From an uncultured Pelagibacteraceae bacterium (GTDB taxonomy: Bacteria > Pseudomonadota > Alphaproteobacteria > Pelagibacterales > Pelagibacteraceae): a DNA stretch of 64,000 nucleotides. Positions 38,723 to 48,475 of this stretch are shown here, piece by piece. Each line of letters opens with the position of its first letter. The first letter of the stretch is position 1. Location: contig CACKNV010000002.1 in the NCBI GenBank assembly GCA_902601705.1, forward strand, positions 108,043 to 172,042, in the 5' to 3' direction. The notes below the pieces were generated by a model. It was given only the letters and a program-made list of their open reading frames with translations, did no database searches and was not told the origin of the DNA. A program made the position numbers and the translations under genes.

Positions 38723-39359
38723 AAAGATATTTATTGGTGAATTTATAGGAAGTTGTTTTTTAGTCATGATTATTGTTGGTTCAGGTATTATGGCTCAAAA
38801 TCTAACTGATGATATCGCTGTAATGTTAATAGCGAATACTTTAGCTACAGGTGCAGGATTATTTGTTCTGATTACTTCAATCGGTGATATCTCCGGCGCA
38901 CATTTCAATCCTGTCGTTACTTTAGCAATGTATTTTACCAACAAGATTAAAAAAAATTTAATTATCACTTATATCTCTGCTCAAATCTTAGGTTGCATGT
39001 TAGGGGTAATGTTAGCAAATTTTATGTTTGATCTTCCTTTGTTGCAGCTTTCACAGAAGATAAGACCTGGAATAAATATTTTTACAGCTGAGATCATTGC
39101 AACTTTTGGATTAATTTTTGTAATATTTGGATCTTTAAAGAGCGGCAAACTTGCGGTCGCTTCATCAGTAGCTACTTTTATAACAGCGGGGTATTGGTTT
39201 ACCTCTTCAACTTCTTTTGCAAATCCAGCGGTAGCAATCGCAAGAACTTTTACAGACACATTTACTGGAATTAATTACTTAAATACTCCTAGCTATATCA
39301 TTGCTGAGATGCTTGGTGGAATATTGGCTGTCTATTTAATCAGAAAAATTATTTTGTAA
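38712..39359 (+). CDS. aqpS: Aquaporin/aquaglyceroporin (MIP family), probably arsenite exit channel
   Basis: A 215-residue MIP channel with six membrane helices and two half-helix loops. The first signature is NPV (AHFNPVVTLAMYF, about 65-77) where most have NPA; the second is canonical NPA followed by the filter arginine (FANPAVAIART, about 175-185). Position, overlapping arsC by 11 bases, argues for As(III) efflux down its gradient, as shown for AqpS of Sinorhizobium meliloti. Water or small-solute flow remains possible. Confidence 0.82.
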   Translation: MKSKKIFIGEFIGSCFLVMIIVGSGIMAQNLTDDIAVMLIANTLATGAGLFVLITSIGDISGAHFNPVVTLAMYFTNKIKKNLIITYISAQILGCMLGVMLANFMFDLPLLQLSQKIRPGINIFTAEIIATFGLIFVIFGSLKSGKLAVASSVATFITAGYWFTSSTSFANPAVAIARTFTDTFTGINYLNTPSYIIAEMLGGILAVYLIRKIIL

Positions 39360-39365
39360 TTGGAG

Positions 39366-39440
39366 GCCAGCCCAAGGAAATATTGATACCTTGGGCTGAT
39401 GGGCTAATTAATTAACAACACAGTTGGGAGACTGTTAATC
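39366..39440. other. GC-rich hairpin cluster between aqpS and ppx
   Basis: AGCCCAAGG at 39369-39377 and CCTTGGGCT at 39389-39397 form a perfect 9-pair stem with an 11-base loop, extended by GCC 39366-39368 and GGC 39402-39404. A second, weaker hairpin (TTAAC 39412-39416 with GTTAA 39434-39438; ACAG 39420-39423 with CTGT 39432-39435 as an alternative) follows. No T tract follows the main stem, so it is not a classic terminator. It lies between convergent genes and may be a small RNA or a 3' stabiliser. Confidence 0.45.
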
Positions 39441-39499
39441 AGTTAATAATATATAAATGCTAAAAAAATATTTAAATTAAGTTAAAGATTTATTAATTT

Positions 39500-41005
39500 T
39501 CAAGAATAAATGATATTGGAGTCGACATTCATCTCTCTTGCCAGGTTTTTAAGTCTTTTAGTTACTTGTTTTGAGACAATATCGCTATGATTGTTAGGTA
39601 TTTTCAAAAAAATAGTCTTATTTCTTTTATAAATTTTAAATTCATCTAACAACAAAGAAGACATGCTAGTGAGTGACTCTGCTAATCTTAAAGCAGATCC
39701 CACTTGCTTTGAGGATAAAATTTCGTTGTTATTTAATAAGGATAAAAACTGATAATTCGGATTATATTTTAAGCCACAATGTCTCCAAAAACTTGCTGAT
39801 GCAACTTTTACTCTATCTCTATGTTCTAGTTTTAGTAATGGAGTATTTAACACTTCCATAAAAACTAATTCTGCTTTTTGAAAAGCTCCTAGGCCCCAAT
39901 CCATTTTACTTAAGATGCAAGCCAAGGTTAGTAATCTTCGATTAAAATATTCGTTGTCTTCAAATAATGGTGAAATAAAATTAAAATATTTCTCAAAACT
40001 CTTTCCATAGTCCCCTTTTTTAAAAGATATACCGTCAGTTTTTAATTTGAAAATTTCATCCTCGCTCATTCCTTGGTTTATAATTGTATTCATATGTCCC
40101 TCTCTCAGTCCACTGATTGAGCAAATAACTTTTGAGGGGCTTGCTGCTTCAATTATTTCGTTTAGTATTATAGAGCTAAAAGGTAAATAGGGAGTTCTAG
40201 ATTTAGTAATATATTCCATTGATTTCAAAGATGATTTATTAAATTTTGAAATTCTATTTAAGTATTTTACTGCTACATCTTTTGAGAGTTTATATTGATG
40301 CAAAATATGTAATGGGTGTTTTTCTTTAAAGAGATGATATTTAAATAATGATCTCCAAGTCCCTCCTACCAAATAAATATTTTTAAATTTCTTTTTAGAA
40401 AGCCATTTTTCATCTCTTAAAAGTTTTCTAACATATTTTCCCAAATTTCTTTTTTTTATAATAGGATTATTTTCAAGTCTTAATACTCCAAGAGGTAAAG
40501 AGGTTGTTTCAAAAATTTGATTTTTAGAAACTCTGGCAAGTTCTAAACTTCCACCTCCTAAATCTGCAACTAATCCATCTACTTCATCAAATCCTACCAT
40601 TACACCATTTGCTGATGTTCTTGCTTCTTCCTCGCCAGATAATACTAGTGGTTTTTTATTAAATATTTTTTCAATTTCTCTTAAAAATTCACTTGCATCA
40701 GTGGCCTCTCTAAAAGCTGCTGTTGCAATAATTTCTAAATCTTGAACGTCTGAAATATCTAAAATTTCTTTAAATCTATTTAGAACTTTTAAAGAACCTT
40801 TAATTCCATCGGGATTTAGTTTTTTAGATTTATCTAAATTTTTTCCAAGTTTGCAAACTGCTTTTTCATTAAAGACTGGGATTGGAGAAATTTTAAAATT
40901 ATCGTATATGAGCATTCTTACTGAATTTGATCCAAGATCTATTATGGCTTGCTTAGACTTTTTATTAGACTGAAATTTAAAAAGATTTTTTAATTCTGGT
41001 TTCAT
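39500..41005 (-). CDS. ppx: Exopolyphosphatase (Ppx/GppA family)
   Basis: Hydrolyses polyphosphate from the end, or pppGpp. The 501-residue protein has the ASKHA phosphate-1 motif IDLGSNSVRMLIY (about 22-34), catalytic ATAAFREATD (about 109-118), the second motif VADLGGGSLELARV (about 143-156), and a C-terminal HD-like half (GLREGHM, and WRHCGLKYN). It overlaps ppk by 4 bases, so synthesis and breakdown of polyphosphate are encoded together. The C-terminal half is longer than in gppA-only enzymes. Confidence 0.92.
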   Translation of the reverse strand: MKPELKNLFKFQSNKKSKQAIIDLGSNSVRMLIYDNFKISPIPVFNEKAVCKLGKNLDKSKKLNPDGIKGSLKVLNRFKEILDISDVQDLEIIATAAFREATDASEFLREIEKIFNKKPLVLSGEEEARTSANGVMVGFDEVDGLVADLGGGSLELARVSKNQIFETTSLPLGVLRLENNPIIKKRNLGKYVRKLLRDEKWLSKKKFKNIYLVGGTWRSLFKYHLFKEKHPLHILHQYKLSKDVAVKYLNRISKFNKSSLKSMEYITKSRTPYLPFSSIILNEIIEAASPSKVICSISGLREGHMNTIINQGMSEDEIFKLKTDGISFKKGDYGKSFEKYFNFISPLFEDNEYFNRRLLTLACILSKMDWGLGAFQKAELVFMEVLNTPLLKLEHRDRVKVASASFWRHCGLKYNPNYQFLSLLNNNEILSSKQVGSALRLAESLTSMSSLLLDEFKIYKRNKTIFLKIPNNHSDIVSKQVTKRLKNLAREMNVDSNIIYS

Positions 41006-43128
41006 TTTACTAATCTTAAATTTTGAGGTTTAGCTCTTAAAATTGACTTACCACGACCTGATAAACTTGGGTTCTTCATGAAATAGGAATGTGCGGAAAA
41101 GCCTTTTTCTTGTTCTTTATGATAGTTTCCCAAACTATCTAAATACCATGTTTCTGATTTATCTTTAAAGTTAGCTAACATAATTTGATCTAAAATTTGC
41201 TCATGCACAGTATTGTTTTCTATCGGAATTATAATTTCAATTCTTCTATCTAAATTTCTAGGCATTAAATCTGCAGATGAAATATATACCTGATTCTCTC
41301 GAGAGGGCATAGAACTACCATTTGCAAAACAATAAATTCTTGAGTGTTCTAAAAATCTGCCAATAAGGCTTTTTACTTTTATATTTTCAGATTGACCTTT
41401 AATTCCAGGTCTTAAGCAACACACTCCTCTTACTGATAAATTTATTTTTACTCCTGCGTTTGAAGCTTCATAAAATTTCTTAATAATTCCAGGGTCTACA
41501 AGAGAATTCATTTTTGCCCATATTTCTGCAGGTTTTCCTTTACTTGCATTTACAATTTCATTTTCAATTTTTTCTTCAAAAAAATTCCTGCTATTTAATG
41601 GAGACATAAAAATTTTATTCAATTTTTTTGGTTTTGCATAACCAGTTACATAATTGAAAAATTTTTCGACATCTTTGGCCAAGTCTTGATTAGAGCTAAA
41701 CAGTGATAAGTCAGTATAAATTTTTGCGTTAATTGGATGATAGTTTCCTGTACCTAAGTGAACATAGCTTCGCGTTTTAGCTCCTTCTTTTCTTAAAACT
41801 AAACTTGCCTTTGCATGCGTTTTATATTTTGCGAATCCGTAAACAATTTGAACGCCAGCTTTCTCTAGTTTCCTAGATAATTCAATATTAGCTTCCTCAT
41901 CAAATCGAGCTTTTATTTCTATTACGGCTGTAACAACTTTTCCGTTTTCTGCTGCTCTACTTAGTGCTTTTACGATAGGAGAGTCAGGTGTGGTTCGATA
42001 CAAAGTTTGTTTGATACCGATAACTTTGGGATCTTTTGCTGCAGCTTCTAAAAATTGAATTACTACATCAAAAGTTTCAAAAGGGTGGTGTACAACAAAA
42101 TCTTTACTTCTTATAGCTGAAAAAAATTTATCATCAAATTCCTTCAATCTTTCAACTTCTCTAGGATTAAACTTTTTAAATCTCAGCTTTGGATCTTTCT
42201 TTTTACAAATTTCATCTATATCTTGTATTCCAACCAATCCTTCAACCTCATAAATATGATCTTCATCCATTTTAAATTTTTTTGAAATAAAATTTAAAAG
42301 TTTTTTGTTTGAATTAGTGATTACTTCGAGTTTAACTACGTTTCCCCTTCTTCTTTTCTTAATTGCTTTTTCAAAATATCTCACAAGATCAGCAGCTTCA
42401 TCATCTATTTCAATTTCGCTGTCTCTAATTATTTTAAACTGCAAACTTGCCTCGATATTATGGTCTGGAAATATTTCATTAGCAAATTTACAAATTACGT
42501 CATCAATTGTGACAAATTCATTTATTGTTTCAGAATTGTTTAGAGATACAAATTTTGGAAGTGCTCTTGGTATAACTATAATTGCATTTAGTTCTCTTTT
42601 TTTTTTTATTCTAGTCATTCTTAGTAAAATTGCTTGGCCTTTATTTGGTATAAAAGGAAAGGGATGTGATGGGTCAATGGCAGTAGGTGTTATTATAGGA
42701 TAAATTGTTTCCTGAAAATATTCTCTTAGATACATAAGATCCTTCTTATTTAGTTCTGACATTTTTCGAATGAAAATTTTTTCTTTCGATAGCTCTTTTT
42801 TCAACTCTAGGAATGCTTCGTTTTGCTTCTTTAATAGATCTTTAGTTTTTAATACGACCCTATTCAATTGATCCTCTGCAGTTAATCCATCTGCGCTTAA
42901 TTCGTCAAAACCATCTTTAATTTGATTAAAAAGTCCAGCGACTCTTACCATAAAAAATTCATCTAAATTTGTACCTGCGATTGATAAAAATTTTACTCTT
43001 TCAAATAGAGGATTTGTTTTATCTTTTGATTCTTCTAAAACACGATCATTAAACTGAAGCCAAGATAATTCTCTGTTTATGAGTTGATTGCTAATATTAG
43101 CGTTTTCTGAAAATGATGCTTTCGACAT
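41002..43128 (-). CDS. ppk: Polyphosphate kinase 1
   Basis: Makes polyphosphate from ATP. The 708 residues show NRELSWLQFNDRVLEE at the start, FVHHPFETFDVVIQFLE-type region (about 348-364), the phospho-histidine neighbourhood RSYVHLGTGNYHP, YTDLSLFS, RGVCCLRPGIKGQS and SSADLMPRNLDRR, which are all PPK1 signatures. It is divergent from sixA across 22 bases and overlaps ppx. Polyphosphate storage fits the phosphate-acquisition genes that follow. Confidence 0.96.
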   Translation of the reverse strand: MSKASFSENANISNQLINRELSWLQFNDRVLEESKDKTNPLFERVKFLSIAGTNLDEFFMVRVAGLFNQIKDGFDELSADGLTAEDQLNRVVLKTKDLLKKQNEAFLELKKELSKEKIFIRKMSELNKKDLMYLREYFQETIYPIITPTAIDPSHPFPFIPNKGQAILLRMTRIKKKRELNAIIVIPRALPKFVSLNNSETINEFVTIDDVICKFANEIFPDHNIEASLQFKIIRDSEIEIDDEAADLVRYFEKAIKKRRRGNVVKLEVITNSNKKLLNFISKKFKMDEDHIYEVEGLVGIQDIDEICKKKDPKLRFKKFNPREVERLKEFDDKFFSAIRSKDFVVHHPFETFDVVIQFLEAAAKDPKVIGIKQTLYRTTPDSPIVKALSRAAENGKVVTAVIEIKARFDEEANIELSRKLEKAGVQIVYGFAKYKTHAKASLVLRKEGAKTRSYVHLGTGNYHPINAKIYTDLSLFSSNQDLAKDVEKFFNYVTGYAKPKKLNKIFMSPLNSRNFFEEKIENEIVNASKGKPAEIWAKMNSLVDPGIIKKFYEASNAGVKINLSVRGVCCLRPGIKGQSENIKVKSLIGRFLEHSRIYCFANGSSMPSRENQVYISSADLMPRNLDRRIEIIIPIENNTVHEQILDQIMLANFKDKSETWYLDSLGNYHKEQEKGFSAHSYFMKNPSLSGRGKSILRAKPQNLRLVK

Positions 43129-43150
43129 ATTTAAATGTTAAATTAAAAAT

Positions 43151-43675
43151 ATGTTTAAATTATATGCGATGAGACATGCTAAATCTAGTTGGGATTTTCC
43201 AGATTTAGATGATCATGACAGGCCATTGAATAAAAGAGGGGAAAATTCAGCAAAATTAATTTGTGAATTTTTTATTAAAAAGAAGTTAAAATTTGATTTA
43301 GTTTATTGCTCATCCTCAAAAAGGACAATACAAACATTAAATATATTGTCAGAAAAAATCAGTTTTAAGAAAATTATTAAAAAAAAAGCGCTTTATCATG
43401 CTAGTGAGGATGAAATTATTCATATCTTAAAACAAACAGTTGATAATTATAAAACTTTACTTTTAATCAATCATGAACCTTCAATTAGTGAACTCATAAA
43501 TCGAATCTGTCTTAAAGAAAACTCCGAACAATTTGAAAATTTAAAAAGAAAATTTCCTACTGCAGCCGTTGCTGAAGTAAGTTTTAATTTCAATGATTGG
43601 GAAAAGTTATCAAAAGTTAAAGGAAAATTAATATCATTTATAAAGCCAAAAGATCTTCAAACATCTAAGGAATAG
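43151..43675 (+). CDS. Histidine phosphatase family protein, SixA-like
   Basis: A 174-residue small phosphoglycerate-mutase-fold phosphatase. Seen: the catalytic RHAKSSWD (about 8-15), DHDRPLNKRG (about 21-30), YCSSSKRTIQTL and the second histidine in INHEPSISELI. SixA removes phosphate from histidine phosphotransfer domains; in this gene neighbourhood it might act on phospho-histidine signalling or small phosphoesters, but that is a guess. Its 3' end overlaps the end of the convergent phoB by 19 bases. Confidence 0.85.
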   Translation: MFKLYAMRHAKSSWDFPDLDDHDRPLNKRGENSAKLICEFFIKKKLKFDLVYCSSSKRTIQTLNILSEKISFKKIIKKKALYHASEDEIIHILKQTVDNYKTLLLINHEPSISELINRICLKENSEQFENLKRKFPTAAVAEVSFNFNDWEKLSKVKGKLISFIKPKDLQTSKE

Positions 43676-44340
43676 CCAGCAGATCTTACTGTTCTGATAA
43701 GATCTTTCTTGCCATCAATATTTATTGCTTTTCTTAGTCTTCTTATATGAACATCTATAGTTCTGGACTCAACATAAATATCATCTCCCCATACAGAATT
43801 TAGAAGTTGCTCACGCGAATATACTCTTTTTGGATTCTTTATTAAAAAATCAATTAGTTTAAATTCGGTTGGGCCGACTATAACTTGTTTATCTGCTCTA
43901 TAAACTCTTCGTTGAACTCTATCTACTTTAAGATCCTCAAATACTACAACATCAGCGGCAACACTTGGTTTAGATCTCTTTAATAAAGCGTTAACTCTTG
44001 CAATAAGTTCTTTTTGGCTGAATGGCTTAGTTACGTAGTCATCAGCTCCTGTTTCAAATCCTTTAAGTTTGTCTTCTTCCTCACCTTTGGCTGTTAACAT
44101 AATGATTGGGATATTTTTGTGAAGATTGCTTCTTTTCAAATTTTTACAGACTTCAACACCTGAAATATCTGGCAACATCCAATCTAATAAAATTAAATCA
44201 GGATTTTTTTCCTTTATATTTCTAATAGCGTCTTCTCCATTGACTGCATAATCAACTTTGTGACCCTCTTTTTCTAAATTGTATTTAAGTAAAGTTACGA
44301 TGGGTATTTCATCTTCAACAATGAATAAATTTGCCCTCAT
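43657..44340 (-). CDS. phoB: Phosphate regulon response regulator PhoB
   Basis: A 227-residue two-domain response regulator. Receiver: acidic pair E9-D10, phosphoacceptor in LLDWMLPDISG (about D53), T in IMLTAKGEE and K in VTKPFSQKEL. Output: winged-helix of the OmpR/PhoB class with VGPTEFKLIDFLIKNP, VDVHIRRLRKAI-type recognition (IDVHIRRLRKAI) and RTVRSAGYSL. It would bind the PHO boxes proposed before pstS and plcP. It is last in the pstSCAB-phoU-phoB run, overlapping phoU by one base. Confidence 0.95.
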   Translation of the reverse strand: MRANLFIVEDEIPIVTLLKYNLEKEGHKVDYAVNGEDAIRNIKEKNPDLILLDWMLPDISGVEVCKNLKRSNLHKNIPIIMLTAKGEEEDKLKGFETGADDYVTKPFSQKELIARVNALLKRSKPSVAADVVVFEDLKVDRVQRRVYRADKQVIVGPTEFKLIDFLIKNPKRVYSREQLLNSVWGDDIYVESRTIDVHIRRLRKAINIDGKKDLIRTVRSAGYSLDV

Positions 44341-45020
44341 TATCCTTTTGGTCGGTCTCCCTCTAAATAATCTCCTGTAATCAGAAAATAAACTTGCTCT
44401 GCAATATTGGTTGCATGATCTCCAATCCTCTCAATATTTTTAAGCATGAAAAGTAGTTGGGTTACTTTTTGTACATCGTTTTTATTTTTTTCTAAATGCT
44501 TTACTGCAGCTTCCATATTAGAATTAGTCATTTGATCTATTTCTTCATCAGAATTCCAAACATTTTCTGCTGTATCTTTAGCTCTATGTAAATACGAATT
44601 TAAAACTGCATTGACTTGTTTTGATGCTTTTAAACCAGCTATTTCGAAATTTTTAGTAATATCATTAGGTAAATCAGTTCCAATTTTAGTTAATCGTTTT
44701 GAGATGTTTTTTGCTAAATCACCAATTCTCTCTAAGTCTGAAGAAACTTTTAAGGCAACAACTGTTTCTCTTAAATCTATTGCCATAGGTTGCCTTAAGG
44801 CAATCAAATTTACAACTTGCTCTTCTATATTTATTTCATACTTATCAGTCAATTCGTCATCTTTGATAGATTTTTCTGCTAAACTAATGTCTTTTTTAAC
44901 TAAAGATTTAATAGTGTTTTCAAGCTGTTTCTCAACTCCAGTTCCCATTTTCACTATTGTATCTTTTAATAACTGAAGTTGCTCTTCGTAAGATTTTACA
45001 ATGTGCGGTTTTTCACTCAT
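44340..45020 (-). CDS. phoU: Phosphate transport regulator PhoU
   Basis: A 226-residue all-helical protein that links the Pst transporter to PhoR and keeps the regulon off when phosphate is plentiful. Both metal-binding repeats are visible: LRETVVALKVSSDLERIGDLAKNI shortened here to the key SSDLERIGD (about 97-105), and NIERIGDHATNIAEQV (about 190-205). It sits between pstB and phoB with one-base overlaps on both sides. Confidence 0.96.
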   Translation of the reverse strand: MSEKPHIVKSYEEQLQLLKDTIVKMGTGVEKQLENTIKSLVKKDISLAEKSIKDDELTDKYEINIEEQVVNLIALRQPMAIDLRETVVALKVSSDLERIGDLAKNISKRLTKIGTDLPNDITKNFEIAGLKASKQVNAVLNSYLHRAKDTAENVWNSDEEIDQMTNSNMEAAVKHLEKNKNDVQKVTQLLFMLKNIERIGDHATNIAEQVYFLITGDYLEGDRPKG

Positions 45021-45775
45021 TAACCAAACCTTCCTGTAATATAATCCTGAGTTTGCTGATTATCAGGATTTTTAAATATTTTATCTGTTGGTCCAAATTC
45101 TATAAGTTTTCCCAAATGAAAGAAACCTGTTTTTTGAGATACCCTAGCTGCTTGTGACATTGAGTGGGTAACTATCACAATTGTGACCTCTTTTTTAAGA
45201 TCATCTATAAGTTCTTCAATTTGAGCTGTTGCTATTGGGTCAAGCGCTGAACATGGTTCGTCCATAAGAATCACTTCTGGACTTACAGATATAGCTCTAG
45301 CAATACATAGTCGTTGCTGTTGACCTCCTGATAAGCCAGTTCCGATTTCATCAAGTCTATCTTTAACTTCGTTCCACAAGGCAGCTTTTTTCAAACTTGT
45401 TTCAACTATTTGATCCATTTCTTCTTTGCTCTGTGCAATACCGTGAATAGTAGGACCATAAGCTACATTTTCATAAATTGTTTTAGGGAATGGATTGGGT
45501 TTTTGAAAAACCATACCAACGTTCTCCCTAAGTCTCACAACATCTAACTTTCTTGAATTCAGTTCTAGGTTGTCCATTTTAATACTGCCTTCAACTCTAC
45601 AAATTTCTATGACGTCGTTCATCCTGTTCAAGCATCTTAAGAAAGTAGACTTTCCACACCCAGATGGTCCAATTAAAGCTGTAACTTCTTTTTCTGCTAT
45701 ATCTATAGAGACGTCAAATAATGCCTGTTTGGATCCGTAATAAACATTTACATTTTCCGCTTTTATTTTACTCAT
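45020..45775 (-). CDS. pstB: Phosphate ABC transporter ATP-binding protein
   Basis: The ATPase of the high-affinity phosphate importer. The 251-residue protein carries Walker [10 protein letters not shown] (about 36-44), the PstB-specific CLNRMND (about 49-55), [11 protein letters not shown], signature [14 protein letters not shown], Walker [14 protein letters not shown] and H-loop VTHSM. It is one base from pstA and overlaps phoU by one base. Confidence 0.97.
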   Translation of the reverse strand: MSKIKAENVNVYYGSKQALFDVSIDIAEKEVTALIGPSGCGKSTFLRCLNRMNDVIEICRVEGSIKMDNLELNSRKLDVVRLRENVGMVFQKPNPFPKTIYENVAYGPTIHGIAQSKEEMDQIVETSLKKAALWNEVKDRLDEIGTGLSGGQQQRLCIARAISVSPEVILMDEPCSALDPIATAQIEELIDDLKKEVTIVIVTHSMSQAARVSQKTGFFHLGKLIEFGPTDKIFKNPDNQQTQDYITGRFG

Positions 45776-47047
45776 TTAACTCCATTTCTTTTCAAATTTG
45801 TGTCTAACGATTTGAGCTGCCAAGTTCATTAAAATTAAAAAAGCTAGAAGCACCATAATACATGCAGATACTTTTTCAACGAAACCCCTCTCAGCACTTT
45901 CTGACCATATATATATCTGAACTGGTAAACTTGCAGCAGGATCAACTGGCGTACCAGGTATTGTATTCACAAAAGCAACCATTCCTATTAAAATTAAAGG
46001 GGCTGTTTCCCCTAAAGCTTGAGCCAAGCCAATTATCGTTCCAGATAAAGTTCCAGGCATTGATAGTGGCACAGTATGATGCATGGTTGTTTGCATATTA
46101 CTTGCACCCATCGCTAAAGCAGCTTCTCTTATACTTGGGGGAACAGCTTTTAAAGAAGCTCTTGCAGCAATAATTATTGTTGGTAATGTCATAAGAGACA
46201 AAGTAATTCCTCCAACAAGTGGTGTCGATCTTGGTAAATTAAAAACTGCTAATAAAACACCAAGACCTAGCAAACCAAATACTATCGATGGAACAGCTGC
46301 TAAATTATTAATGTTTACCTCTATAAAATCTGTAAATTTATTTTTTGGTGCGAATTCCTCGAGATAAATTGCAGCTAACACTGCAACAGGAAATGAAAAC
46401 GCTAAACATACTAGTATACTAAAAACTGTTCCCATAAACGAGCTAGCTATACCTGCTAGTTCTGCCTCTCTTGAATCAGGACTTGTAAAAAAACTAATGT
46501 TAAACTCTGATAAAATATCTCCTCTTTCATTAAGCATATCGTAAATCTGCAACTGGTAATCATTTACTCTTCTATTCTCCTCAGGAATATCTCTTGGATA
46601 ATTTCCCTTATGAACTTGATCAACATCATCAGAAGCTGTTAATTTTATGGGCACTATTTTACCTAGATAGTCTGGATTTTTTAAAAGTAGATCTTTAACC
46701 TCTGCCTCATATTTATACGAAACCATTTGTATCAATTGACGATCCTCTTCTTCAGGAAGTCCAGGATCTAATGAGGTCATAGCTTTGTAAGCAACATCAT
46801 AATAGTCTGCATTTTCTAAATCATCTTTTGATGGGCTTTCTGCATCGATTAAAAGTAATTCTTTATCATAATGAACTTCTGTTACTATCCAAGTTTTTTG
46901 GAAAGCTGAGTAACCTTTTGAAAATATCTGAAACATAAAAACTGCTAAAAAGCTTAAAGCTAATCCTATAGCTATTTTGCCATACCATTGAAATCTTCTT
47001 TCAGCGTTATATCTTTTTTTTAATAAATTTTTCTTAAAACTATTCAT
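45776..47047 (-). CDS. pstA: Phosphate ABC transporter permease PstA
   Basis: The second membrane subunit of the phosphate importer. At 423 residues (ATG at 47047) it is longer than E. coli PstA because of a ~190-residue N-terminal extension with one membrane helix (about 28-45) and a periplasmic part, the DUF3333-type extension common in alphaproteobacteria. The core shows AAIYLEEFAP, NNLAAVPSIVFGLLGLG, LPTIIIAARASLKAVP and the EAALAMGAS coupling loop. The start overlaps the pstC stop by 8 bases; an earlier in-frame start at 47071 lies inside pstC. Confidence 0.93.
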   Translation of the reverse strand: MNSFKKNLLKKRYNAERRFQWYGKIAIGLALSFLAVFMFQIFSKGYSAFQKTWIVTEVHYDKELLLIDAESPSKDDLENADYYDVAYKAMTSLDPGLPEEEDRQLIQMVSYKYEAEVKDLLLKNPDYLGKIVPIKLTASDDVDQVHKGNYPRDIPEENRRVNDYQLQIYDMLNERGDILSEFNISFFTSPDSREAELAGIASSFMGTVFSILVCLAFSFPVAVLAAIYLEEFAPKNKFTDFIEVNINNLAAVPSIVFGLLGLGVLLAVFNLPRSTPLVGGITLSLMTLPTIIIAARASLKAVPPSIREAALAMGASNMQTTMHHTVPLSMPGTLSGTIIGLAQALGETAPLILIGMVAFVNTIPGTPVDPAASLPVQIYIWSESAERGFVEKVSACIMVLLAFLILMNLAAQIVRHKFEKKWS

Positions 47048-48416
47048 ATTTTTCCCTATATTTTTTAACAACTGAAAGAGCGATTACATTTAAGAATAAA
47101 GTTACTATAAATAAAGATATTCCTAATGCAAAAGCTGATTGAGTTTTTGGATCTCCAAATTGTTGGTCTCCAATTAAAATTACTACAATTTGCGCTGTAA
47201 TGGTAGAAGTTGACTCAAGTGGATTCATTGTAAGATTAGCCGCTAGTCCTGAGGCCATTACAACAATCATTGTTTCTCCTATCGCTCTCGATACTGCTAA
47301 AAGTATCGAACCTACGATACCAGGTAGGGCTGCTGGAAAAATTACTTTTTTTACAGTTTCAGATTTTGTTGCGCCCATTGCGTAACTCCCATCTCTTAAA
47401 TTTTGAGGTACTGCCGTCATAACGTCATCGCTTAGACTTGAAATAAAAGGAATTATCATTACTCCCATAACTGCTCCTGCAGCTAAAGCGCTCTCCGCTG
47501 AAACTTGTAAACCCATAGCGTTACCAATTTCTTTAACAAAAGGACCGACGGTTAAAGCTGCAAAAAAACCATATACCACTGTTGGAATACCAGCTAAAAT
47601 CTCAATAATAGGTTTCGCATATTTTCTTACGCCTCTTCCAGCATACTCAGATAGATATATCCCACTCAGCAAACCTATGGGGATGGCAACACACATTGCA
47701 ATAAAAGCAATAAAAAAAGTTCCAGCAAATAAAGGCACAGCTCCGAAAGCATCCTTCATTAATTCAGGATCTGGTTGGCCATCTCTTACAAAAGTTTTAG
47801 CAGGATACCAATGAGTTCCGAATATAAAGTCAAAGATTTTTACTGCTTGAAAAAACCTAATCGCTTCGAATAAAAGTGAAAAAACTATTCCGATTGTAAC
47901 TAAAACTGCGCCTAATGATGCAACAAATAACACCCATTTAAGAAAAATTTCTACTGGTTCTCTCATTCGATCATTTTTCTGAACAGATCTATACGCAAAA
48001 CTCAGAGAGAAAATTAAAATTGCTAAAATAATTGCTACTTTAGCGCTGTTAGCTATTCCTTTTAATTGAATGTACTTATTAGCAGACTCATCTAGAAAAT
48101 TAGTAATATTTCCCGTGTAAGTTCCTGCGGCTAATGCTTTAACCTTTGTGTAAATAAGCTGAAGCTCATTTTTAGTTAAGTTCTGATCAGTGTAATCTTG
48201 TAAAATAAATGTTTTAACTATTGATGGTTCAAAAACTGACCAAAGAGCAAAAATTATTAATGCTGGTGCAGCACACCAAGCAGCTAAATAATATCCATAA
48301 AATTTTGGTAATGCCGTAAGTCTTTGTGATGATTGAATAACTAGAGCTTTTTTTCTACCGAAATAATAACTTGTGAAAGCTAAGAGAATAATAAAAGTTA
48401 CAAGTATTAAATTCAT
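47040..48416 (-). CDS. pstC: Phosphate ABC transporter permease PstC
   Basis: The first membrane subunit of the phosphate importer. The 458 residues include an N-terminal extension with three extra hydrophobic segments, then the transport core: SGIYLSEYAGRGVRKYAKP, EILAGIPTVVYGFFA, PFISSLSDDVMTAVP, LRDGSYAMGATKSET (coupling loop) and PAALPGIVGSILLAVSRAIG. Extended PstC of this kind goes with extended PstA in alphaproteobacteria. It lies downstream of pstS, separated by a strong hairpin. Confidence 0.94.
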   Translation of the reverse strand: MNLILVTFIILLAFTSYYFGRKKALVIQSSQRLTALPKFYGYYLAAWCAAPALIIFALWSVFEPSIVKTFILQDYTDQNLTKNELQLIYTKVKALAAGTYTGNITNFLDESANKYIQLKGIANSAKVAIILAILIFSLSFAYRSVQKNDRMREPVEIFLKWVLFVASLGAVLVTIGIVFSLLFEAIRFFQAVKIFDFIFGTHWYPAKTFVRDGQPDPELMKDAFGAVPLFAGTFFIAFIAMCVAIPIGLLSGIYLSEYAGRGVRKYAKPIIEILAGIPTVVYGFFAALTVGPFVKEIGNAMGLQVSAESALAAGAVMGVMIIPFISSLSDDVMTAVPQNLRDGSYAMGATKSETVKKVIFPAALPGIVGSILLAVSRAIGETMIVVMASGLAANLTMNPLESTSTITAQIVVILIGDQQFGDPKTQSAFALGISLFIVTLFLNVIALSVVKKYREKYE

Positions 48417-48433
48417 ATTGAGCTTCCAGAGAT

Positions 48434-48460
48434 AAAAAGGGGGTAAAATACCCCCTTTTT
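48434..48460 (-). terminator. Hairpin with T tract between pstS and pstC
   Basis: GGGGGTA (48439-48445) and TACCCCC (48449-48455) pair perfectly around three bases; flanking A5 and T5 extend the stem, and on the minus strand the arm is followed by TTTTT. It probably terminates part of the pstS transcript or protects its 3' end, so pstS is made in excess over the membrane subunits. Confidence 0.85.
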
Positions 48461-48475
48461 GTTTAATTGATACTA

